A DNA stretch of 64,000 nucleotides from Peptostreptococcus anaerobius VPI 4330 = DSM 2949 (lineage in GTDB: Bacteria; Bacillota; Clostridia; Peptostreptococcales; Peptostreptococcaceae). Shown here in pieces: positions 1-9,044 of the stretch. Numbering within the stretch: the stretch's first letter is position 1; each line of letters starts with the position of its first letter. Below the pieces are notes generated by a model, which worked only from the letters and a program-made list of their open reading frames with translations, was not told where the DNA came from and made no database searches. A program made the position numbers and the translations under genes. The stretch lies in assembly GCF_000381525.1 (NCBI RefSeq), contig NZ_KB906613.1:1-64000 (forward strand), written 5' to 3'.

Positions 1-261
1 GGATAAGTCGTCAGTCTTTCCTCGTCTACCTGCCTAATTTACTTACATAAGTTACGTTTGCCTTTTGGACTTCGTGACTTTGGGCCCACTCATCCTTTAT
101 GTAAGCCTTTATATTAGGTTTCTGTACGTCAGGCTACGATTTTGCTATTGCTTCTTCTCGCCATCACCTCACGGTGATAACCTTGCAAGTTGCTATGAGG
201 TTCGTCGGCAACTACGCCCTACGTGGACTTTCACCACAGACTGACGGCATGCCCGTCATAC
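1..261 (-). mobile_element. Group II intron, bacterial class C, 5' part (cut by window edge)
   Basis: Read on the minus strand from 261, this non-coding stretch begins GTATGACGGGCATGCC and then has GTCAGTCTGTGGTGAAAGTC. From memory this closely follows the start of domain I of class C introns such as the Oceanobacillus iheyensis one, including a later GAGGAAAGACTGACGACTTA. The intron boundary directly follows the hairpin and T-run of the yugP terminator, the typical class C target. The last six exon bases (TTTTGG, 262-267) are complementary to CCAAAA inside the intron (63-68, minus strand), a plausible IBS1/EBS1 pair. The remaining RNA domains and any reverse transcriptase gene would lie beyond position 1. 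The 5' end is GTATG rather than the usual GTGYG. A transcribed structured RNA of another kind is possible but fits less well. Confidence 0.8.
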
Positions 262-263
262 CC

Positions 264-297
264 AAAAAGGTCCCTACCCAAAATGGATAAAGGACCT
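264..297 (-). terminator. Rho-independent terminator of the yugP gene
   Basis: On the minus strand AGGTCC (297-292) pairs with GGACCT (273-268), TATCC pairs with GGGTA inside it, and a run of five T follows. It lies 19 bases past the yugP stop codon. The group II intron starts three bases after the T-run. Confidence 0.85.
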
Positions 298-315
298 CAA
301 TGTCTCTTCATCAAT

Positions 316-1008
316 TTAGTCATCTCTTCTACTTGCTATCAAGACTAGTCTCAGTAGCTGTAGTATAGATGATAATGCGGCTGCAACATATGTCAAGGCA
401 GCTGCACTCAGTACTTTTCTGCTAAGCCTTCTCTCGTCATGGCTGACTATTCCAAGCTCTTCTAATTGGACTAGGGCCCTTCTTGAAGCATCAAACTCAA
501 CTGGAAGAGTAACCAACTGGAATACTACTGTAGCAGAAAACAGTATTATACCTAACCATAGAAATTTAACATTGATAAAAAATCCCATCATTATTATTAT
601 CCATGAAGCTGAAGATGCAAAATTGACAGCCGGAACTATCATCGACCTAAGCAACAACGGCTTGTAGGCTAGGCTATCTTGAATAGCGTGTCCACACTCA
701 TGGGCAGCTACTGATACAGATGTTATAGAAGTTCCATAATATACCTCTTCAGATAAAGAAACTGTCTTACCTCTAGGATCATAATGGTCTGTAAGATTTC
801 CAGCTACTGGACCTACTGGAACATGTCTTAGGCCATTGGCATCCAAAATCCTCCTAGCAACTTCTGAGCCTGGTATTCCCTTTTCTGACCTCACCTTAAA
901 ATACTTGCTGGTAGTAGAGTTGACCTTGAATGAGGCATACATACTCAGTATTATTGCCGGTATCAATATCAACATACTACTATCCATATAATAACCATAC
1001 GGATACAT
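316..1008 (-). CDS. YugP-type membrane zinc metallopeptidase
   Basis: Predicted 230-residue membrane protein of the Zn_peptidase_2 (YugP) family; its substrate is not known. An HECGH zinc-binding motif sits near residue 105, between an N-terminal hydrophobic helix and three more hydrophobic segments toward the C-terminus (around 125-165 and 205-225). The start is placed at the ATG at 1008: it has GGAG eight bases upstream, whereas the GTG at 1017 would overlap that site. The ribosome binding site overlaps the fmt stop codon, so translation is probably coupled to the def-fmt operon. It is the last gene before a terminator. The family assignment is strong; the cellular role is inferred only as membrane protein turnover. 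Confidence 0.85.
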   Translation of the reverse strand: MYPYGYYMDSSMLILIPAIILSMYASFKVNSTTSKYFKVRSEKGIPGSEVARRILDANGLRHVPVGPVAGNLTDHYDPRGKTVSLSEEVYYGTSITSVSVAAHECGHAIQDSLAYKPLLLRSMIVPAVNFASSASWIIIMMGFFINVKFLWLGIILFSATVVFQLVTLPVEFDASRRALVQLEELGIVSHDERRLSRKVLSAAALTYVAAALSSILQLLRLVLIASRRDD

Positions 1009-1020
1009 ATTTATCACTCC

Positions 1021-1950
1021 TTAATTAAACTTATAAGAAGATTCTAACCTATTTCCCTTAATAAATTCTGAAAAAGGCATCCTCTTCTTATTTGGAACCT
1101 GTAATTCTAAGACCAAAATAGTCTCGTCCTTACACGCAATCTCAAGTCCTTCCTTGGTCTGACTAACAATGGTTCCCGTCTCCTTGTCTGTCTTTTTACC
1201 AGTCAACCTTGTCTTCCATATTTTTATCTTACCCATATCAGACATAGTCCAAGCTCCAGGCCAAGGTATTGTGCCCCTTACAAGGTTGTGGACCTCTCTT
1301 GCTGTCCTAGAAAAATCTATATGACCAAGGTCCCTGTCCATCATAGGTGCATATGAATACTCCTCATGATTTTGAGCTGTCCTAGTATAGTTACCTGACT
1401 CAAGGTCTTTGACTGTCTTGCCTAGTAGTTCAGCTCCTTCAACCATCATAAGGTCATGAAGGTCTCCAGCTGTCATATCTATATCCAGAGGAAATTCCTT
1501 GCAAGTGATTATGTCACCAGTATCTAGGCCTTCATCCATAAACATTATCGTTACACCTGTTTTTTCCTCACCATTTATTAGGACCCAGTTTATAGGAGCT
1601 GCTCCCCTGTACTTAGGCAGTATTGATACATGGACATTGATACAACCTATCTTTGGTATATCTAGTAGGTCTTTTTTAAGTATCTGTCCAAAGGCTATAA
1701 CAACTATCAAATCTGGTTCTAGACCCCTTATCTTCTCTACGAACTCTTCTGAAGATGCCTTCTCTGGCTGCAAAACATCTATGCCCTTTTCTAGTGCCAA
1801 CTCCTTTACAGGAGACATAGCAAGTTTTTTGCCCCTTCCCTTAGGTCTATCTGGCTGGGTTACAACAGCACATACATCATGGCCATCATCTATTAATTTT
1901 TTTAGAGAGTCAACTGCAATCTCCGGTGTTCCCATAAAGACTATACGCAT
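1021..1950 (-). CDS. fmt: Methionyl-tRNA formyltransferase
   Basis: Transfers the formyl group of 10-formyl-tetrahydrofolate to methionine on the initiator tRNA, in the cytoplasm. The 309-residue length is normal. The N-terminal formyltransferase domain has the NVHVSILPKYRG catalytic motif (Asn, His and the conserved glycines) near residue 105 and MDEGLDTGDI near 138. The C-terminal half carries the smaller tRNA-binding domain, with the characteristic IPWPGAW near 228. The start ATG shares a base with the stop codon of def (TAATG), so the two are translationally coupled. Def removes the formyl group that this enzyme's product carries into new proteins, which explains the pairing. Confidence 0.97.
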   Translation of the reverse strand: MRIVFMGTPEIAVDSLKKLIDDGHDVCAVVTQPDRPKGRGKKLAMSPVKELALEKGIDVLQPEKASSEEFVEKIRGLEPDLIVVIAFGQILKKDLLDIPKIGCINVHVSILPKYRGAAPINWVLINGEEKTGVTIMFMDEGLDTGDIITCKEFPLDIDMTAGDLHDLMMVEGAELLGKTVKDLESGNYTRTAQNHEEYSYAPMMDRDLGHIDFSRTAREVHNLVRGTIPWPGAWTMSDMGKIKIWKTRLTGKKTDKETGTIVSQTKEGLEIACKDETILVLELQVPNKKRMPFSEFIKGNRLESSYKFN

Positions 1951-2399
1951 TATTTATCACCCTTTTCTACACGCTCTACAAATAGTATTCCCTCTAGATG
2001 GTCAAGTTCATGACAAAAAGCCCTCGCCATAAGTCCTTCACCTTCTATTTCAAAGTCTTTTCCATTCCTGTCCTGTGCCTTTACCTTTACGTAGTTAGGC
2101 CTTGTAACCTCAGCTACATAGTCTACAACGCTAAGGCAGCCCTCAACGTCTGTTTGCTCACCCTCTTGTGCAATGATTTGTGGGTTGATAAGTTCTATTA
2201 GGCCTGTTCCAATGTCAACTACAACAGCCCTTCTAAGTATGCCAACCTGTGGGGCTGCAAGACCTACACCGTCTTCATTGTACATTGTATCCGCCATGTC
2301 ATCCAATAATGTATGTAGCTTTTCATTAAAATCTACAACCTTCTTTGCCTTCTTATTTAAAACGGGATCTCCCATTTTTACTACATTTCTAATTGCCAT
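1950..2399 (-). CDS. def: Peptide deformylase
   Basis: Metal-dependent hydrolase that removes the N-formyl group from nascent proteins. All three signature motifs are present: GVGLAAPQVG near residue 45, EGCLS near 87 (metal-binding Cys) and HELDH near 130 (two metal-binding His and the catalytic Glu). At 149 residues it is a short type 1-like form. AGGAGG lies well spaced before the ATG. It follows priA by 19 bases and overlaps fmt by one base. Confidence 0.96.
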   Translation of the reverse strand: MAIRNVVKMGDPVLNKKAKKVVDFNEKLHTLLDDMADTMYNEDGVGLAAPQVGILRRAVVVDIGTGLIELINPQIIAQEGEQTDVEGCLSVVDYVAEVTRPNYVKVKAQDRNGKDFEIEGEGLMARAFCHELDHLEGILFVERVEKGDK

Positions 2400-2418
2400 C
2401 TTACTTTATAACCTCCTA

Positions 2419-5028
2419 CTATATATATGAATTTGGGTTTACCTCTATACTTATCTGTATGTCCTTGTCAAATATATCATCAAACTTAGATATACATAAA
2501 TATTTTACCATATTTTTTATGGTCTTTATATCTAAATACCTATCCTTTATGACAACCTGCCACCTATACTTAGAATTTATCCTGTTTATAGAGCATTCAT
2601 TCGGTCCAAGGATTGATTTACTATAGCTTTGAATATCCTCCCCACCACACTGGTGCTTGATAAGGTAGAGGATAGATTCAAAAAATTTCTCTGAATTGTA
2701 CTTTACTTTCTTATAATTATTCCCTGAAAATACAAGCCTTAACATATTATTAAAGGGTTCATAACCGAAAGTCTTTCTAATCCTTATCTCATTATTATAA
2801 AATCCCTTATAGTCATAGTTCACTGCAGCCCTGATAGCGAAGTGGTCTGTGTCATAGGTCTGTAGGATTACCCTACCCTCTTTTTCAGCCCTTCCAGCCC
2901 TTCCAGCTACCTGAGTCACAAGTTGAAAAGTCATCTCTGCAGCCTTATAATCTGGGTAGTTGAGCATCATATCTGCTGAAACTATACCTACTAGGGTTAC
3001 ATTGTCAAAGTCATGGCCTTTGGTTATAATCTGGGTCCCTATCAGTATATTGGCCTCTTGGTTTTGGAACTTGATTAAGATATTTTCTAGGTCACCCTTC
3101 TTTGACGTTGTATCCTTGTCTACCCTAAGGACCTTGGCACTTTCTATTTGAGACCTTATCTCTTCTTCTATCCTCTGAGTACCCGTTCCAACACTCGATA
3201 TATGCATACCTCCGCACTGGGGACATATACGGGCTATATTTTCCTCATGACCACAATAATGGCAGACCCCCTTGTTGGAAGACTTGTGGTAGGTAAGGGA
3301 TATATCGCAGTTGCCACACTTAAATACATAGCCACATTCTTTGCAGGTCACAAAATTTGCATAGCCCCTCCTGTTTAGAAATAGGATAACTTGGTTGCCT
3401 GCCTCAATTGTAGCCCTCACCTCATCCAACATCCTATCAGACAAAAAGTTATTGGTCATTGGATTAAATGACTTTCTCATATCAACCAAGTCTATCTTGG
3501 GCATGGGTCTATTATTAGCCCTCTTGACTAGCTCCACAAGCTTATAGCCGCCCTCCAAGGCCCTATAATAGTCGGATACCTTTGGAGTTGCAGACCCCAA
3601 GACTAGGTTGATTCCGTATATTTTGGCCATAGTCCTGGCAACCTCAATTGCATCGTATTTTGGAGTCATATCAGACTGGTAACTTGAGTCATGCTCTTCA
3701 TCTATTATTATTAGGCCTAGGTTACTAAAAGGCATAAAAATAGATGACCTAGTACCTACAAGTACCCTGATATTCCCCCTTCTTATCTGCCTATATACAT
3801 CGTGTTTCTCACCAGCTGATAGTTGTGAGTGAAAGACCCCCACTATATTTCCAAACCTGTTTTTCACCCTAGCTATCATCTGGGGAGTCAAGGCTATCTC
3901 AGGCACCAAAAATATGGAGTCCATACCTTGACCAAGATATTTTTCAATAAGGTCAAGGTAGACCTCAGTCTTACCGCTACCTGTCACACCATGAAGTAGG
4001 TATGGTTTCTTATCAGGATTTTCCATATCAGAAAATATTTCTTGGCTCACCCTAGTCTGGTCTTCATTTAGGAATATTTCCCTCTTGTCAATCTTAAAAG
4101 AATCATCATATGACCTAAAGTAATCCACCTCACTAGAGTCTATCAAGGCCTTGTCTATAAGGCTGTTAACACTAGACAAACCTACATCCAATATCTGGCA
4201 TAGGTCCTTTAGGCATACATTTTGATTTAATTTTAGAAATTCTATTATCTTTTCCTGTTTCTTGCCAAGCCTGATCTTGTTTTCTTTTATATATTTATCA
4301 AGTTCTTCTGGTTTTTTCGCCAGACTTATATATTTTATCTTTTTCTCATTTTTACTTTCTATATAGGTCCATCCAATTTTGATAAGCCCCTTGTCTATCA
4401 ACCTAGAAAGAGAAGCCTTAGAGTGTCCTTCTACAAATTCATCATAATCTATATATTTAGCTTCTTTTGATGAATACAAAAGCTTTCTAAAAGACCTATA
4501 GGTATCAAGGTCCTTACTTTCGATATTAGGAGTTTCAATACTAGCACTTTTAGCAATATCTTTTCCCATATTATCTCTTTCAATACTAGCTATTTCAAGT
4601 TCTTCATCTTCAAAATTTTCTATCTGCCTATATATCTCCTCTGCTCCATCTGTCATGAGCAGGATTTTTTTAGACTCAGACCTGTAGCCCTTTGGATAGA
4701 ATAGGTTTATACAGTCTACAAAGGTACACATATATTTTTTCCTCATCCAATAAATAAGTCTGATATTGTCCTTTGTAAGCATAGGATCTTCATCTAAAAT
4801 ATCAATTATATCCTTTATTTTAGGACCAACTTCATATATATCAGCTGATTGGTCAAGACCTTGTTTTATATTAAATACAAAGGCTTCTATTGGCTTGTTT
4901 GACTTACCCATTGGTACGCTCAACCTATGTCCAATCTTTACCTGGTCCGCAAAATGCTTAGGAAGGCTGTATGTAAATAATTTATCAGCATACCTAGCTT
5001 TTGACCTTACTATAACTTCTACATACAC
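2419..5028 (-). CDS. priA: Primosomal replication restart helicase PriA
   Basis: Superfamily 2 DNA helicase that reloads the replisome at collapsed forks. The 869 residues carry an N-terminal DNA-binding domain, Walker A (GVTGSGKTEVY, near 347), DEEHD Walker B (near 442), and a zinc-binding region with four CxxC pairs (CKECG, CGNC, CHYCG, CPQCG) near 560-610. Helicase motifs V and VI (QVAGRAGRA) follow. The start is GTG at 5028, with GGGAGGTGG just upstream; no in-frame ATG is nearby. Length exceeds the usual 730-810. The excess includes a repetitive, low-complexity stretch at about residues 139-179 with recurring SIE units (4490-4610). It lies between coaBC and def, as in many Firmicutes. 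Confidence 0.96.
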   Translation of the reverse strand: MYVEVIVRSKARYADKLFTYSLPKHFADQVKIGHRLSVPMGKSNKPIEAFVFNIKQGLDQSADIYEVGPKIKDIIDILDEDPMLTKDNIRLIYWMRKKYMCTFVDCINLFYPKGYRSESKKILLMTDGAEEIYRQIENFEDEELEIASIERDNMGKDIAKSASIETPNIESKDLDTYRSFRKLLYSSKEAKYIDYDEFVEGHSKASLSRLIDKGLIKIGWTYIESKNEKKIKYISLAKKPEELDKYIKENKIRLGKKQEKIIEFLKLNQNVCLKDLCQILDVGLSSVNSLIDKALIDSSEVDYFRSYDDSFKIDKREIFLNEDQTRVSQEIFSDMENPDKKPYLLHGVTGSGKTEVYLDLIEKYLGQGMDSIFLVPEIALTPQMIARVKNRFGNIVGVFHSQLSAGEKHDVYRQIRRGNIRVLVGTRSSIFMPFSNLGLIIIDEEHDSSYQSDMTPKYDAIEVARTMAKIYGINLVLGSATPKVSDYYRALEGGYKLVELVKRANNRPMPKIDLVDMRKSFNPMTNNFLSDRMLDEVRATIEAGNQVILFLNRRGYANFVTCKECGYVFKCGNCDISLTYHKSSNKGVCHYCGHEENIARICPQCGGMHISSVGTGTQRIEEEIRSQIESAKVLRVDKDTTSKKGDLENILIKFQNQEANILIGTQIITKGHDFDNVTLVGIVSADMMLNYPDYKAAEMTFQLVTQVAGRAGRAEKEGRVILQTYDTDHFAIRAAVNYDYKGFYNNEIRIRKTFGYEPFNNMLRLVFSGNNYKKVKYNSEKFFESILYLIKHQCGGEDIQSYSKSILGPNECSINRINSKYRWQVVIKDRYLDIKTIKNMVKYLCISKFDDIFDKDIQISIEVNPNSYI

Positions 5029-5081
5029 AAAACCACCTCCCTCAAAAAAAAGAGAAAGGTATACACCCTCCTCTAAAAGTC

Positions 5082-6287
5082 CTACCTAGTTTCAAGTATA
5101 GACTTGACCTTATCTAGTATATGGTCAGCCACTTCTGTTTTCATGCACTTTGGCAGTTCCTGAATATCGCCCTTTGAATCAATTAACTTGACAATATTTG
5201 TATCAGTACCAAATCCAGCACCTGAAATAGTCAAGTCATTGGCGACTATAAAGTCTAGGTTTTTCTTTTTTATTTTTGCACTTGCATTATCTAGCAAGTC
5301 ATTTGTCTCTGCAGCAAAACCAACTAATACTTGGTGTTTTTTTATCTTGCCCAATTCCTTGGCTACATCCTTGTTCCTATCCAGTCTAATAAGCAAATCT
5401 TCATCAGATTTTTTTATTTTTTTGTCTGAATAAGACTTTGGCTTGTAGTCCGCTACAGCAGCTGACTGTATGACGACATCATTCTTGTCAAACTCTGACA
5501 TCATCGCCTTATATAGATCGTTGGCAGATTCTATCTCTATCAATTTTTCAAGTCCCTTAGGCCTATCAAGGTTGGTTTTTCCACTTACTAGAGTGACCCT
5601 AGCCCCCCTCTTAACCGCCTGACTTGCTATCGAATATCCCATCTTACCAGAAGACCTGTTGGTTATATACCTAACTGGATCTATAGCCTCTATAGTAGGC
5701 CCTGCTGTTACTATTATTCTAATTCCTTCAAGATCTCTATTAATATCTTCAAAGTATTCTTCTACACTCTCAATTATTGTGTCAACATCAGCAAGCTTGC
5801 CCTTGCCTGTATCTCCACATGCTAGTAGGCCTGATGCTGGCTCTATAAACCCATAACCCAAGCCCCTTAGTTTATCTATGTTGTCCTGAACTATAGGATT
5901 TGAATACATATTAGTATTCATAGCTGGTGCAATTATACACTTGGCCCTTGTAGCCATCACTGTCGTTGTCAACATATCATCAGCTATGCCTGATGCTATC
6001 TTACCTATAAAATTTGCAGTTGCAGGCACTATCAAAAATAAGTCTGCAGCCTTGGCTAGTTCAATATGTTCAACTTCCCAAGTCTTTGGATCTTGAAACA
6101 TATCCCTTATAACAAAGTTGTTGCTCAATGTTTGAAGTGTCAATGGAGCCACAAACTCACAGGCCGATTGGGTCATAATCACATGAACCCCAGAACCTAA
6201 TTTTCTAAGCCTACTTACTACATCACAGGCCTTATAAGCAGCTATGCCTCCTGTAACACCAACAACTATAGTCTTATTCTTTAACAT
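5082..6287 (-). CDS. coaBC: Bifunctional phosphopantothenoylcysteine decarboxylase / synthetase
   Basis: Carries out two consecutive steps of coenzyme A synthesis: condensing 4'-phosphopantothenate with cysteine (C-terminal CoaB half) and decarboxylating the product (N-terminal flavoprotein CoaC half). CoaC signs are GGIAAYKA near residue 12, the active-site His in VEHIELA, PAMNTNMY, and the Cys of LLACGDTGKG near 157. CoaB signs are AGPTIEAIDPVR, NRSSGKMG and VGFAAET. The 401 residues are full length. The ATG at 6287 has AGGTGA upstream. A 75-base gap separates it from rpoZ, holding only a small CCACA/TGTGG inverted repeat (6319-6331) with no T-run. Confidence 0.97.
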   Translation of the reverse strand: MLKNKTIVVGVTGGIAAYKACDVVSRLRKLGSGVHVIMTQSACEFVAPLTLQTLSNNFVIRDMFQDPKTWEVEHIELAKAADLFLIVPATANFIGKIASGIADDMLTTTVMATRAKCIIAPAMNTNMYSNPIVQDNIDKLRGLGYGFIEPASGLLACGDTGKGKLADVDTIIESVEEYFEDINRDLEGIRIIVTAGPTIEAIDPVRYITNRSSGKMGYSIASQAVKRGARVTLVSGKTNLDRPKGLEKLIEIESANDLYKAMMSEFDKNDVVIQSAAVADYKPKSYSDKKIKKSDEDLLIRLDRNKDVAKELGKIKKHQVLVGFAAETNDLLDNASAKIKKKNLDFIVANDLTISGAGFGTDTNIVKLIDSKGDIQELPKCMKTEVADHILDKVKSILETR

Positions 6288-6362
6288 ACTATCACCTAAT
6301 TTATCAACCTTCTATACCACAATATGTGGCACTATTGATTTATTTTTACTAACTACTTAATA

Positions 6363-6629
6363 TTATTCCTGTTCTAGTAACTTTCTTTCCTGTTCTAACT
6401 TATGAACTCTCTCTTTTTCTTCTATTTCTTCATTAGTTAGGAGTCTATAAGATACCTTGCCTGCTATTATCTCTTCACTAGCTACAACTACTGGCTTGTC
6501 TTTTTCATCAGCGTCTATTAGAGGCTTTGAGTTATCAACTATTTCTCTGGCTCTCTTTGAAACTGTCGCTATTAGGTAGTACCTATTGTCTATCTTTTCT
6601 ACTATGTCGTTTAATGATGGCTTTAACAT
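6363..6629 (-). CDS. rpoZ: RNA polymerase omega subunit
   Basis: Small subunit that assists folding and assembly of the beta' subunit. The 88-residue protein has the conserved N-terminal segment (KPSLNDIVEKIDNRYYLI) and an AREIVD helix. A charged C-terminal tail extends past the core. Its start lies inside the 3' end of gmk (7-base overlap), with GGGAG about nine bases upstream within gmk. The gmk-rpoZ pairing is widespread in Firmicutes. Confidence 0.95.
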   Translation of the reverse strand: MLKPSLNDIVEKIDNRYYLIATVSKRAREIVDNSKPLIDADEKDKPVVVASEEIIAGKVSYRLLTNEEIEEKERVHKLEQERKLLEQE

Positions 6630-7249
6630 TTTTCTTTCTCCCTTTCAAACATATCAAATATATCTTTTTTATATCTTGCTACCCTAGATTTTTCTGATTT
6701 TATTATTTCAAAAATTTCCTCAGCAGACTTATCAACTATATTATTAAAAATAAAGTAATCATAGTCACCCAACAACTTTATCTCATTGTATGCGCTATTA
6801 AATCTTTTTTCTATTTGTTCTTTTGTTTCTGTTCCTCTTCCAACAATCCTATGTTTCAATTCATCAAGACTAGGTGGCAATATAAATACAAATACCGCAT
6901 CAGGACATACCTCTCTAATCTGTCTTGCACCCTGCATCTCTATTTCTAGAATCACATCGACCCCTGCATCTAGTTGGTCAACTATGGCTTGCTTAGGTGT
7001 TCCATAGTAGTTGTCATATATCATGGCGTGCTCTAAAAACTCGCCATTTTCAACCATTTTTTCAAATTCTTCTCTTGTCTTGAAATAATAGCTGATTCCT
7101 TCTTTTTCTCCAAGTCTAGGTTGTCTAGTAGTAGCTGATACAGATAACTTGATTGCATCATTCATTTCGACCATCTTTTTACATATAGTTCCCTTGCCTG
7201 TACCACTAGGTCCTGATACTACCAACAATAAGCCCCTTTTTTTTATCAT
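6623..7249 (-). CDS. gmk: Guanylate kinase
   Basis: Phosphorylates GMP to GDP with ATP. The 208-residue protein has the P-loop GPSGTGKGT near residue 13, the GMP-binding TTRQPRLGE near 40 and the lid region RIVGRGTET near 133. The ATG is preceded by GTAGGAGTAGG within the end of yicC, only 10 bases after its stop. In many Firmicutes a small remA gene sits between yicC and gmk; there is no room for one here. Confidence 0.97.
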   Translation of the reverse strand: MIKKRGLLLVVSGPSGTGKGTICKKMVEMNDAIKLSVSATTRQPRLGEKEGISYYFKTREEFEKMVENGEFLEHAMIYDNYYGTPKQAIVDQLDAGVDVILEIEMQGARQIREVCPDAVFVFILPPSLDELKHRIVGRGTETKEQIEKRFNSAYNEIKLLGDYDYFIFNNIVDKSAEEIFEIIKSEKSRVARYKKDIFDMFEREKEKC

Positions 7250-7259
7250 ATGCCTACTC

Positions 7260-8141
7260 CTACTCTATATTCTGTACTTGTTCTCTAATCTTTTCAAGCT
7301 CAGCCTTTATCTGGATAACCAAGTTGGTTATGTCAATGGCTGATGACTTAGACCCTATAGTGTTAACTTCCCTATTCATCTCCTGAATCAAAAAGTCTAA
7401 CTTACGCCCTATTGAATCATCATTTACAATTGTGTTCCTAAGCTGGTTTATGTGACTTCTAAACCTAACTATTTCTTCAGTGATGCTTGACTTATCTGCA
7501 TATATGGCTACCTCTTGAGCCAATCTCGCCTCATCAACTAGGGCTGGATTTTCTAGGATCTCGCCTATTCTCTGGTTTAGCCTAGACCTGTAGTCTTCCA
7601 CAACTGTGTCAGAAAATCTTTCAACATCATCAATGTATTTTTCAAGTAGGTTAGATCTCTCTATTATATCCTTTTCAAGCTTAGTGCCCTCTTCCTTTCT
7701 CATATTAGAAAGACTCATAAGGGCTTTTTCACTAGCCTCTCTTAGGGCATTCCACAAGATTTCTTCATCATCTTCTGCCTCTGTTACAGACACAACCTCT
7801 GGAAATTTTGATATCTCAACTGGGTTGATCTCTTGCTTTAGATCAAAACCATCTTTTATCCTCTTTAGTATTTCAAAGTACTGTTTGGCTAAGTCTTCAT
7901 CATAAACTAATTTAGCACCTGATGAACTAACTGTGTCAAACTTTATAAACATATCTACTCTACCCCTTGAGATATAATCCTTGACCAACTGTCCCAGTCT
8001 ATCTTCCAAGAATGACACCTTTCTAGGTAGCCTAGGGTTGACGTCTAAATATTTATGGTTTATAGTTTTGCATTCTACGGAAATATTATACTTGTCGTCC
8101 TTATATTCCCCCATGCCAAAACCTGTCATGCTCTTTGCCAT
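7260..8141 (-). CDS. yicC: YicC/YloC family endoribonuclease
   Basis: The 293-residue protein is a full-length member of the YicC family, recently characterised in other bacteria as an endoribonuclease involved in RNA turnover. It begins with the family hallmark SMTGFG (residues 4-9) and ends with the highly conserved segment FLIQEMNREVNTIGSK near residue 260. The middle is helical and charged. GGGAGG precedes the ATG. It is first in the yicC-gmk-rpoZ cluster. The precise RNA targets cannot be read from sequence. Confidence 0.92.
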   Translation of the reverse strand: MAKSMTGFGMGEYKDDKYNISVECKTINHKYLDVNPRLPRKVSFLEDRLGQLVKDYISRGRVDMFIKFDTVSSSGAKLVYDEDLAKQYFEILKRIKDGFDLKQEINPVEISKFPEVVSVTEAEDDEEILWNALREASEKALMSLSNMRKEEGTKLEKDIIERSNLLEKYIDDVERFSDTVVEDYRSRLNQRIGEILENPALVDEARLAQEVAIYADKSSITEEIVRFRSHINQLRNTIVNDDSIGRKLDFLIQEMNREVNTIGSKSSAIDITNLVIQIKAELEKIREQVQNIE

Positions 8142-8192
8142 AGTACCTCCCTGTCAATAAATTAATTTCGTAACTTCCATTATACCATACTT

Positions 8193-9017
8193 TTACAGTA
8201 TTTTTAAGTAGTTTTCAAGCTCCATCTTAAAATATCTCGGCTTATTATTTACAAATCCATGACTTGAATTTTCAAATATACAAGTGTAGGTATTTTCTAT
8301 ATTTTTCTCTAGATATCTCACCACCTCAGGATTAACCAGGGACCCTGGACTTGCAAAGAAAAGACCGGTAGGCACCTTTATCTTTTTTATATCCTCCCTA
8401 AAATCTGAGCTACAAATAGAAAACCACATAGATGTTATTGAATAATAAGAGTTACCAGCCAAGTCACCTGCTATGGCCCTTTTAACTACTCTTTGGTCTA
8501 TCTTTTTGAGGTCTGGATCAATCTTTGTATACATGTGATAGTAGGCTTCTTCCATATTTTCAAACTGGTCAGCAACAGACTTTATAAAGTCCTCTTGCTT
8601 GAAGTCTCCAAACATTATACCTAAATTCCAATCTTCATCACTAACTACCTTAGGTGTCATATCACATATTATCAGGGACCTAATATCTCCATCTCCATAC
8701 ATCTGGAAATACTTAAACAATATGCAGGCTCCCATAGAGTAACCCAGCAAGATAGGTTTGTCTAATTTTAGATATTCCATAAGTTCTTTTAAATCTTGGG
8801 CAAGACATCCAAGCGACATATCTCTGTCAGGCTTATCTGAAAGCCCAAAGCCCCTGTGGTCATAAACTATCTTCCTGTATCCCTCTATATTATCATAGCT
8901 ATAGCTAAAGTCTTTGTGGCTAGTTCCCCAAGCATGGAGAAATACAATTGGTATTAAATTTTCCTCACCTGAATCCTCATAGTAGATCCTGTATCCTGAT
9001 GAATTAGTAAAATACAT
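8193..9017 (-). CDS. Alpha/beta hydrolase, substrate unknown
   Basis: Cytoplasmic serine hydrolase fold of 274 residues with no signal peptide. The nucleophile elbow GYSMG lies near residue 93, the oxyanion region HAWGTS near 29, DHRGFGLSDKP near 54, and a likely catalytic His in SSHGF near 254. A candidate acid is the Asp or Glu in the preceding strand segments. TTGGAGG precedes the ATG. It sits 27 bases after rqcH and may be cotranscribed. Esterase, lipase or haloperoxidase-like activity are all possible. I do not assign a substrate. Confidence 0.85.
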   Translation of the reverse strand: MYFTNSSGYRIYYEDSGEENLIPIVFLHAWGTSHKDFSYSYDNIEGYRKIVYDHRGFGLSDKPDRDMSLGCLAQDLKELMEYLKLDKPILLGYSMGACILFKYFQMYGDGDIRSLIICDMTPKVVSDEDWNLGIMFGDFKQEDFIKSVADQFENMEEAYYHMYTKIDPDLKKIDQRVVKRAIAGDLAGNSYYSITSMWFSICSSDFREDIKKIKVPTGLFFASPGSLVNPEVVRYLEKNIENTYTCIFENSSHGFVNNKPRYFKMELENYLKIL

Positions 9018-9044
9018 CCCGTTACCTCCAAGGTTATTTACAAC

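Noticed and set aside
1-261. tmRNA, RNase P or rRNA fragment
   Set aside because: None of their conserved cores is present, whereas the start, order of motifs and terminator-adjacent site fit a class C group II intron.
6319-6331. Terminator or operator between rpoZ and coaBC
   Set aside because: The CCACA/TGTGG repeat is only five bases per arm with no T-run.
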